A stretch of 64,000 nucleotides of DNA from Actinomadura citrea. Its GTDB lineage: Bacteria; Actinomycetota; Actinomycetes; Streptosporangiales; Streptosporangiaceae. The translations under genes and the position numbers were made by a program. This document shows positions 58,389 to 64,000 of the stretch, in pieces. A model generated the notes under the pieces. It did no database searches. It was not told the origin of the DNA and saw only the letters and a program-made list of their open reading frames with translations. Each line of letters begins with the position of its first letter. Within the stretch, counting starts at the first letter, position 1. The stretch spans positions 4,278,001 to 4,342,000 of the forward strand of contig NZ_JACCBT010000001.1 of the NCBI RefSeq assembly GCF_013409045.1, in the 5' to 3' direction.

Positions 58389-59111
58389 ATGTCTGACATC
58401 TCTATTCCGGTGGGCGCCGCCGAGCTGCCCGGCTACCTCGCCGTCCCCGAGGGGGAGGGGCCCTGGCCGGGCGTCGTGATCGTGTTCGAGGCGATGGGCG
58501 CGAACGACGACATGCGCGCCCAGGCCGACCGGTTCGCCGCCCACGGGTATCTCGCCGTCCTGCCCGATCTCTACAACGGGGCGCCCTGGGTGCGCTGCGT
58601 CGCCAAGGCGATGCGCGACATGCGCGCCCAGCGCGGGCCGACCTACGACCACATCGAGGCGGCCCGCGCATGGCTCGCCGGCCGGGACGACTGCACCGGT
58701 GGCATCGGGGTGTGCGGGTTCTGCATGGGCGGCGGGTTCGCGCTGGTCGCGGCGGCGAAGTACGACTTCCAGGCCGCCGCGGCCAACTACGGGATCCTGC
58801 CGCGCCGGCCGGAGGAGTCCCTGCGGGGCGCGTGCCCGATCGTCGGCAGTTACGGCGCCGCCGACCCGTCGCTGCGGGGGGCCGCGGGCAGGCTGGAGAG
58901 CGCCCTCACGGCCGCCGGCGTGGCGCATGACGTGAAGGAGTACCCGGGGACCGGGCACGGGTTCCTCACCGACCTCACGCCGCCGCCCCCGTTCGGCCCG
59001 ATCGCGAAGATCGTCATGGGGTTCGGGAGGGGCCGCGAGAACGCCCCGGACGGCTGGGAGCGCATCCTCGCGTTCTTCGCCGAGCACGTCACCAAAAAAT
59101 CTACAACGTAA
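58389..59111 (+). CDS. Dienelactone hydrolase-family protein
   Basis: A 240-residue alpha/beta hydrolase. The nucleophile is C112 in GVCGFCMGGGFA, the acid D lies in SYGAADPSLRG and the His in YPGTGHGFLTD; FEAMGAND carries the Glu typical of dienelactone hydrolases. It hydrolyses lactones or related esters in the cytosol. It follows the ThyX-like gene by about 60 bp on the same strand, possibly a separate unit. Nothing unusual seen. Confidence 0.9.
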   Translation: MSDISIPVGAAELPGYLAVPEGEGPWPGVVIVFEAMGANDDMRAQADRFAAHGYLAVLPDLYNGAPWVRCVAKAMRDMRAQRGPTYDHIEAARAWLAGRDDCTGGIGVCGFCMGGGFALVAAAKYDFQAAAANYGILPRRPEESLRGACPIVGSYGAADPSLRGAAGRLESALTAAGVAHDVKEYPGTGHGFLTDLTPPPPFGPIAKIVMGFGRGRENAPDGWERILAFFAEHVTKKSTT

Positions 59112-59136
59112 AGGCGCCGGCCGTTGACCGGCGAGA

Positions 59137-59541
59137 TCAGGGACGGAGCACGGCCTGGGTCTGGGTCACCTGGGCGGCACGGCGCCCGGTCGCGTCGAAG
59201 AGGTCGGTCTGGACGACGATCGAGGTCCGGCCGGTGTGCAGCGGGCGGGAGACGCCCCGGACACGCCCCTCCCTGACCCCGCGGAAGAAGTTGGTCTTGG
59301 ACTCCAGCGTCGAGGTGAAGGTGTCCGGCGGGAGGTTGAGGAACGCGCACGCCGCGCCGAGCGTGTCGGCCATGGCCATGAGGGCGCCGCCGTGCATGAG
59401 CCCGCCGGCGGTGCAGCGGTCGGGGGCCCATTCCAGGTGGCCGGTGACCTCCTCGGGCCCCGCGGTGTCGATCTCCATGCCGAGCGCGCGGGCGAACGGC
59501 ATGGCGTCGGTCAGCTGGTCGGGGGTGAGCCCGGTCGTCAT
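59137..59541 (-). CDS. PaaI-family hot-dog thioesterase
   Basis: A 134-residue hot-dog protein with the PaaI/4HBT signature TAGGLMHGGALMAMADTLGAACAF, the HGG...D/E helix, and SKTNFFRGVREGRV. It should hydrolyse acyl- or aryl-CoA thioesters. It is convergent with the dienelactone hydrolase gene. The ATG at 59541 is preceded by GGAGG. Confidence 0.9.
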   Translation of the reverse strand: MTTGLTPDQLTDAMPFARALGMEIDTAGPEEVTGHLEWAPDRCTAGGLMHGGALMAMADTLGAACAFLNLPPDTFTSTLESKTNFFRGVREGRVRGVSRPLHTGRTSIVVQTDLFDATGRRAAQVTQTQAVLRP

Positions 59542-59655
59542 GAGGCCTCCTGCGGCGGGGGTGGTCGGCTCCCCACCCTGGCCGCCCCGCCCTCGCCGCG
59601 TCCATTACCTCGCACGTCATCGTGGACCTGACCTGGAAGCGGCTACCGTCGAGAC

Positions 59656-60465
59656 GTGATGACGATGACGACGGGGTTGAGCGACGTGCGCCCGATCGGG
59701 GACCAGCTCCGGGCCTGGCGGCAGCGGCGCAGGCTGAGCCAGCTGGAGCTGGCGTCGGAGGCGGACGTGTCGACGCGGCACCTCAGCTTCGTGGAGACGG
59801 GGCGCTCGGCGCCGAGCCGGGAGATGGTGCTGCGGCTGGCCGAGCACCTGGACGTGCCGCTGCGCGACCGCAACCTGCTGCTCGTGGCGGCCGGGTACGC
59901 GCCGGTGTTCGACGAGACGCCGATCGAGGAACCGAAGATGGACACGGTCCGTGCGGCGCTCCGGCAGGTGCTGGAGGGCCACGAGCCCTATCCGGCGGTG
60001 GTCGTGGACCGGTTCTGGAACCTGATCGACGCCAACGGCGCGGCGGCGTTCTTCATGGAGGGCGCGCCGCCGGAGCTGCTGGAGCCGCCGCTGAACGTGC
60101 TGCGGCTCAGCATGCACCCGGACGGGATGGCGAAGAACATCCTGAACCTGGCGGAGTGGCGGGCCCACATGATCGACCGCGTGCGGCGGCATGTGGCGCT
60201 GACCGCGGACGCGGCGCTCGCCCAGCTGTACAAGGAACTGCGGAGCTTCCCCGGCGACGTGGGGGAGGCGATCGCCCCGCCCGCGAGCCACGAGGTCTTC
60301 GTTCCGCTGCGGATGCGGGTGGAGGGCCGGGAGCTGTCGTTCTTCAGCACGATCGCGACCTTCGGGACGCCGGTCGACATCACGGTGGCGGAACTGGCGA
60401 TCGAGTCGTTCTACCCGGCGGACGCGAAGACGACCGAGTTCCTGCGGGAGCGCGCCGGCTGGTGA
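59656..60465 (+). CDS. XRE/MmyB-type transcriptional regulator
   Basis: A 269-residue regulator. The N-terminal HTH (IGDQLRAWRQRRRLSQLELASEADVSTRHLSFVETGRSAPS) is followed by an MmyB-like ligand-binding region: YPAVVVDRFWNLIDANGAAAFFM, LNVLRLSMHPDGMAKNILN and a C-terminal TIATFGTPVDITVAELAIESFYPAD. MmyB-type regulators may bind fatty acids and often flank a reductase gene. The start is GTG 59656 or ATG 59659. It converges with the flavohemoglobin-like gene. Confidence 0.9.
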   Translation: MMTMTTGLSDVRPIGDQLRAWRQRRRLSQLELASEADVSTRHLSFVETGRSAPSREMVLRLAEHLDVPLRDRNLLLVAAGYAPVFDETPIEEPKMDTVRAALRQVLEGHEPYPAVVVDRFWNLIDANGAAAFFMEGAPPELLEPPLNVLRLSMHPDGMAKNILNLAEWRAHMIDRVRRHVALTADAALAQLYKELRSFPGDVGEAIAPPASHEVFVPLRMRVEGRELSFFSTIATFGTPVDITVAELAIESFYPADAKTTEFLRERAGW

Positions 60466-60471
60466 CGGGCG

Positions 60472-61593
60472 TCAGTCCCCGGCCGTGAGCAGGTCGTGGT
60501 GGACGCGCGTCAGCGGCACGCCGAGCCGCTGCAGGGCGGTGACCGTCGCGCGGACGAGCGGGGCGGGCCCGGCCACGTAGGCGTCGTGGCCGCCGGATCC
60601 GTCCAGGAGCTGGGGCAGGACGTCCGGCACGCGGCCGGTGAGGGCGCCGGCCGCGGGTTCGCGGGACACCACGGGGACGACCTGGAGCCGGGCGTGGGCG
60701 GACTCCAGCTGCCGCAGCGCGGGGAGGTCGTAGAGGCCGCCCTCGGTGCGGGCCGCCACGACCAGCAGGACCTCGCGGCCCGCATCCGAGGCGAGGGCCT
60801 GCTCGGCCAGCGCCTTCACGGGGGCCAGGCCCGTGCCGCCGCCGATCAGCAGGAGCGGGCGGTCCGAGCCAGGGTCGAGGGTCATCGTGCCGTCCGGCGG
60901 GCCCAGCAGCACGCTGTCGCCCAGGCCGGTGTGCCGGACCAGCGCGCCGCCCACCCACCCGGCGGGGCGGGCCCGGACGTGCAGGCAGATCGTGCCGTCC
61001 CGGCGGGGCGCGTTCGCGATCGAGTACGGCCGCCAGACCCGGGGCCAGCGGGCCGCCTGCACGCTCACGTGCTGCCCGGGCGTGAACGGCAGGGGCCGCT
61101 CGGGGCGCAGCGTGAGGACGGCGAGGTCGAAGGCGCGGCGTTCGTGCCGCACGACCTCGGCGACCCACCACGGCGGGGCGTCCAGGGCGTCCCGCTCCGC
61201 CGCGCCGGCCATGGCGTCGGCCGCGGAGCGGTAGGCGGCGCGCCAGGCGGCCTCGGCCTCGGCCGTCCAGACGTCGGAGGCGAAGGCGCGCAGCGTCGCG
61301 GTCAGGGCCTCCTCGACGGCCGGATAGTGCTCGCGCAGCACTCCGTACTTGCGGTGGCCGCGGCCGAGGCCCTCCAGGTGACGGGCGAGTTCCTCGGGGT
61401 TGTCCTGGCTCCACACGATCCGGCTGAGCGCGTTGAAGAACCGGTCGTGCTGGTCGCCCATCGCGGGCGGGAACAGGGTTCGCAGCCGCGGCCGCGCCGC
61501 GAAAAGGCGCCCGTAGAAATAGCGCATGGCGCTCGCAGAGTCGGCCTCAAGGCGTGCGAAGCATTCTTTGATAACGCGAGTTTCCGGTGACAT
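60472..61593 (-). CDS. Flavohemoglobin-like protein (globin plus FAD/NAD reductase)
   Basis: A 373-residue protein. The globin domain spans about residues 1-140, with proximal His in LGRGHRKYGV. The FNR module has RPYSIANAP for FAD and GGGTGLAPVKAL for NAD(P)H, ending VHHDLLTAGD. The family turns nitric oxide into nitrate with oxygen. It is a little short compared with the usual 400 residues. ATG 61593 is preferred; ATG 61614 is in frame without a good site. An IR of GTGAGA-TTC-TCTCAC lies upstream and may be its operator. Confidence 0.88.
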   Translation of the reverse strand: MSPETRVIKECFARLEADSASAMRYFYGRLFAARPRLRTLFPPAMGDQHDRFFNALSRIVWSQDNPEELARHLEGLGRGHRKYGVLREHYPAVEEALTATLRAFASDVWTAEAEAAWRAAYRSAADAMAGAAERDALDAPPWWVAEVVRHERRAFDLAVLTLRPERPLPFTPGQHVSVQAARWPRVWRPYSIANAPRRDGTICLHVRARPAGWVGGALVRHTGLGDSVLLGPPDGTMTLDPGSDRPLLLIGGGTGLAPVKALAEQALASDAGREVLLVVAARTEGGLYDLPALRQLESAHARLQVVPVVSREPAAGALTGRVPDVLPQLLDGSGGHDAYVAGPAPLVRATVTALQRLGVPLTRVHHDLLTAGD

Positions 61594-62138
61594 TCGGTCG
61601 GCTCGCCTCCCCATCGGGCGGTTTTCGGCGGTCGGACGGCAGGGCTGACGGACGATCCGGGCGTGCATGCTGCCCGAGTTGGTGAGATTCTCTCACTCAT
61701 CTCCGCAGGTGTTCAATGGATCGCTCTCACGGGGATACAAGATCGCTACTCAACGTAATGGCGCGTCAATTCAGCGTGACAGACGGTAAGTGAAACGGTC
61801 AACGCATACTGATCGGTATCCGATCTGGGAGGGAATGTTCGGGAAGAACCGTCCGGAAGGGGAGGAAGAACCTGCATCAGGGAAGAAGATTTCAGAATTA
61901 TTCGGTGTTTCCTGCTCCGTGCCGTCCCGGGAGCCCGGCCACCGACCCCGGCATCGCGGTGCGGCGATCTCGCCGCTTCCGGCGGCGGAGATCCGCGCCG
62001 TGCGGCAAGCTGACCCAGGAGGAGGGCCGTGGGCGGACGGCACAGGGGCGGGTGACGCACGGTGACGTGCGGCCGGCAGGCAGATCACCCGTGCCGGCAG
62101 GCGCCCTGGGCCGGTGTCCAGCACGGGGGGAGAAACGC
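61594..62138. other. Divergent intergenic region, no gene supported
   Basis: 545 bp. The left half is less GC-rich and holds promoter-like sequence, including the inverted repeat at 61682-61696. A 91-codon frame at 61790-62065 has no homology, no RBS and uneven codon use, so it was not called. No RNA gene or repeat family is recognised. Confidence 0.5.
61682..61696. promoter_or_regulatory. Inverted repeat GTGAGA-TTC-TCTCAC
   Basis: Perfect 6-bp arms around TTC, about 90-105 bp upstream of the flavohemoglobin start. Candidate operator for a stress or nitric-oxide regulator; the regulator is unknown. Confidence 0.45.
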
Positions 62139-62888
62139 ATGTCAGGAGCCGCGCGCGGAGCGCCGCATCCGGCGGCCGGTGAGGGCGGGCCGCCGCTCAT
62201 CGGCATCACCACCTACCAGGAGCCGGCTCGCTGGGGGGTCTGGGTGCGCGAGGCGGCCCTGCTGCCCGTGCCGTACGCGCGCTCGGTCGAGCGGGCCGGC
62301 GGCGTCCCGGTCCTGCTGCCCCCGGCCGCGACCCTGCGCGGACTGGACACCCTGGTCTCCCGGCTGGACGGCGTCGTGCTGGCGGGTGGCGGCGATCTCG
62401 ACCCGGAGCTGTACGGCGCCGTCCGGCATCCCGAGACCGGGCCGCCGCAGCCGCAGCGTGACCGGTTCGAGCTGGCCCTCGCCCGCGCCGCCGTCGACGC
62501 CGACCTGCCCTTCCTGGCGATCTGCAGGGGCATGCAGGTGCTGAACGTCGCGCGCGGCGGTGCCCTCGTCCAGCACCTGCCGGAGGCGGTGGGCCACAGG
62601 GGGCACGCCCCGGAGGTCGGGCTCGTCGGCTCGCACCGCGTGCGGATCGGCGAGGGGAGCCGGATCGGCGGGATCCTCGGCGCCTCGTCCGACGTCCCCA
62701 CCTACCACCACCAGGCGGTGAGCCGCCTCGGCAAGGGCCTGACCGCCGTCGCCTGGACCGAGGACCAGGTGGTGGAGGCGGTGGAGCTGCAGGGCCACCG
62801 TTTCGGGCTCGGGGTGCAGTGGCACCCCGAGGAGGGCGACGACAGGCGGCTGTTCGAGGCCCTCGTCGTCGCAGCCGCCGGACGCTGA
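62139..62888 (+). CDS. Gamma-glutamyl-gamma-aminobutyrate hydrolase-like (peptidase C26)
   Basis: A 249-residue class I glutamine amidotransferase-fold hydrolase of the PuuD/C26 group. It has GITTYQE, LPPA, LAGGGDLDPELYG, the nucleophile C129 in LAICRGMQVLNVARGG and VQWHPEE with the catalytic His and Glu. PuuD cleaves gamma-glutamyl-GABA in putrescine breakdown. No other Puu genes are nearby, so the exact gamma-glutamyl substrate is open. GGGGGGAG precedes the ATG at 62139. The next gene starts 93 bp downstream. Confidence 0.88.
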   Translation: MSGAARGAPHPAAGEGGPPLIGITTYQEPARWGVWVREAALLPVPYARSVERAGGVPVLLPPAATLRGLDTLVSRLDGVVLAGGGDLDPELYGAVRHPETGPPQPQRDRFELALARAAVDADLPFLAICRGMQVLNVARGGALVQHLPEAVGHRGHAPEVGLVGSHRVRIGEGSRIGGILGASSDVPTYHHQAVSRLGKGLTAVAWTEDQVVEAVELQGHRFGLGVQWHPEEGDDRRLFEALVVAAAGR

Positions 62889-62981
62889 CGCGGGGGAGCC
62901 GACGCAGGGGATTGGCGGCCGGGTCACCGGGCAAGTCGACGGGTGGATTTCCGCCGTTGTCCCCCCACCGGAGGCCGCCGC

Positions 62982-63947
62982 ATGCCCCTGCACCCGCAGA
63001 CCGTGAGCTTTCTGGAGCAGCTCGCCTCGTGGACCGCCGCGCCATCGGGGCGGGACGGGCCCGCCGAGCCCACGATCGCGGAGATGCGGGAGCGGATCGG
63101 CGCGGCCTTCCCGGTCGTGCGGCGCGAGCTTCCGTGGGTCGGCGACATCGAGGTGCCCGGCCCAGGGGGGCCCGTGCCGGTGCGCCTGTACCGGCCGGCG
63201 CCGCCCGAGCGGGGGCCGCTGCCGGCCGTCGTGTACCTGCACGGCGGGGGGTGGGTGCTCGGTGGCCTCGACAACGTGGACGCCTTCTGCCGCGACCTGG
63301 CGGACTCGGCGGGGTGCGTCGTGCTGAACGTCGGCTACCGGCTGGCTCCGGAGCACCCGTTCCCCGCGGCGGTGGACGACGCCTGGGCCGTGGTGTCCTC
63401 GGTCGCGCGCGAGCCCGGCCGGTACGGCGTGCTGAGCGGGGCCGTGGCGGTCGCCGGCGACAGCGCCGGCGGGAACCTCGCCGCCGTCGCCGCGCTGCTG
63501 GCCAGGGACGCCGGGGTCCCCCTCGCCCACCAGCTGCTCGTCTACCCGGTGACCGACACGGCGAAGGACACCCCGAGCTGGCGGGAGTACGGGACGGGCT
63601 ACGGGCTGGACGCCGGGTCGCTCGCCCGGTTCATGGACCTCTACCGGGACGGCGCCGACCCGTCCGACCCCCGGCTCGCCCCGCTGCGCGCCCCGGACCT
63701 GGCCGGCGCCGCGCCCGCCACCGTGATCACCGCCGAGTGCGACATCCTTCGCGACGAGGCCGAGGGCTACGCGCGCCGCCTCGCCGCGGCCGGCGTGCCG
63801 GTCGAGCTGCGCCGCTACGACGGCGTCGTGCACTCCTTCTTCCTGCTGCCCGAGATCTTCGACGCCGGCGCCGAGGCGGTGGAGTTCGCTGTGCGACGAT
63901 TGCGCGCGGCATTCGACGACCACTCGCGGCAGGGGAGTGCGGCATGA
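62982..63947 (+). CDS. HSL-type alpha/beta hydrolase (esterase/lipase)
   Basis: A 321-residue alpha/beta hydrolase-3 protein of the hormone-sensitive-lipase family. It has the oxyanion motif YLHGGGWVLGG, YRLAPEHPFPAAVDD, the nucleophile elbow GDSAGGN, the acid Asp in ECDILRDE and the His in VVHSFFLLPE. It hydrolyses short-chain esters. GGAGG is 7 nt before ATG 62982. Its stop overlaps the start of the next gene (ATGA), forming an operon with an enoyl-CoA hydratase-like protein. Confidence 0.93.
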   Translation: MPLHPQTVSFLEQLASWTAAPSGRDGPAEPTIAEMRERIGAAFPVVRRELPWVGDIEVPGPGGPVPVRLYRPAPPERGPLPAVVYLHGGGWVLGGLDNVDAFCRDLADSAGCVVLNVGYRLAPEHPFPAAVDDAWAVVSSVAREPGRYGVLSGAVAVAGDSAGGNLAAVAALLARDAGVPLAHQLLVYPVTDTAKDTPSWREYGTGYGLDAGSLARFMDLYRDGADPSDPRLAPLRAPDLAGAAPATVITAECDILRDEAEGYARRLAAAGVPVELRRYDGVVHSFFLLPEIFDAGAEAVEFAVRRLRAAFDDHSRQGSAA

Positions 63948-64000
63948 CGCGGTACGACGCGTACGAGCGGCTGAAGATCGACTGGGCGGCGGACGGGGTG
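63944..64000 (+). CDS. Enoyl-CoA hydratase/isomerase-like protein, N-terminus only
   Basis: The first 19 codons are present before the window ends. They read MTRYDAYERLKIDWAADGV, matching the typical N-terminal strand of crotonase-family enzymes (YERLKVDxADGV). ATGA overlap with the esterase gene. Too little is present to be sure of the family. Confidence 0.55.
   Translation, partial: MTRYDAYERLKIDWAADGV

Noticed and set aside
61790..62065. 91-codon frame in the flavohemoglobin/C26 intergenic region
   Set aside because: No RBS, no recognisable motif, codon use shifts from AT-tolerant to GC-rich midway, and it overlaps probable promoter sequence.
1..64000. tRNA, rRNA, insertion sequences, integrases, attachment sites or replication origin
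   Set aside because: None were recognised on reading both strands; no transposase motifs or terminal inverted repeats flank the inserted segment at 32921-34591.

Overview
The window is high-GC DNA with GTG starts, AT-rich islands confined to promoters, Shine-Dalgarno sites of the AGGAGG type and many 4-nt ATGA/GTGA gene overlaps. Together with the gene content this points to a filamentous actinomycete (Actinomadura or a relative is my guess; no database was consulted).

Region 1 (1 to about 27,700) is one arm of a biosynthetic gene cluster for a glycosylated, probably sulfur-containing natural product. No core synthase (PKS, NRPS, terpene or RiPP) is visible, and the window opens inside a DrrA-type exporter ATPase, so the core genes probably lie to the left. 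The arm has three GT1 glycosyltransferases, a P450, an O-methyltransferase and a probable amino-pentose route: UDP-glucose dehydrogenase, UDP-glucuronate decarboxylase-like SDR, DegT aminotransferase and DesVI-like N-methyltransferase. It also has an RfbB dehydratase and a set of sulfur genes: a ThiS/MoaD-like carrier ending in GG, a SUMF1-fold protein, a SufS-type cysteine desulfurase, a Cys/Met gamma-lyase-family enzyme and a homocysteine S-methyltransferase. An AlkD-like DNA-alkylation repair protein may be self-resistance. The oddest part is a module of two signal-less OppA-like proteins, a class V PLP enzyme and a DUF885-like metallopeptidase. Nearly every promoter in this region carries an AT-rich imperfect palindrome, ACT-N12-AGT, which looks like a regulon signature.

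Region 2 (27,700 to 35,700) holds secreted enzymes (an M36 metallopeptidase and an AA10 LPMO) and a scarred locus. An LPMO-TetR pair was duplicated; one copy kept the LPMO and the other kept the TetR gene. About 1.7 kb with a DMT-type transporter and a decayed membrane-protein gene lies between the copies.

Region 3 (35,700 to 44,750) is a LacI-regulated minus-strand operon: a secreted endonuclease/phosphatase-fold protein, two poorly known proteins, a peptide/oligosaccharide-type binding lipoprotein, the LacI regulator itself and a complete Dpp/Opp-type ABC importer.

Region 4 (44,980 to 64,000) is mostly housekeeping and metabolic: a sodium:solute symporter with its DUF3311 partner, a fused anthranilate synthase behind a clear trp leader peptide and attenuator, an SDR with a WYL regulator, an adenosine-deaminase-family enzyme, a molybdopterin oxidoreductase, a ThyX variant, a dienelactone hydrolase, a thioesterase, an MmyB-type regulator, a flavohemoglobin-like protein, a class I amidotransferase-fold hydrolase, an HSL-type esterase and the start of an enoyl-CoA hydratase-like gene.
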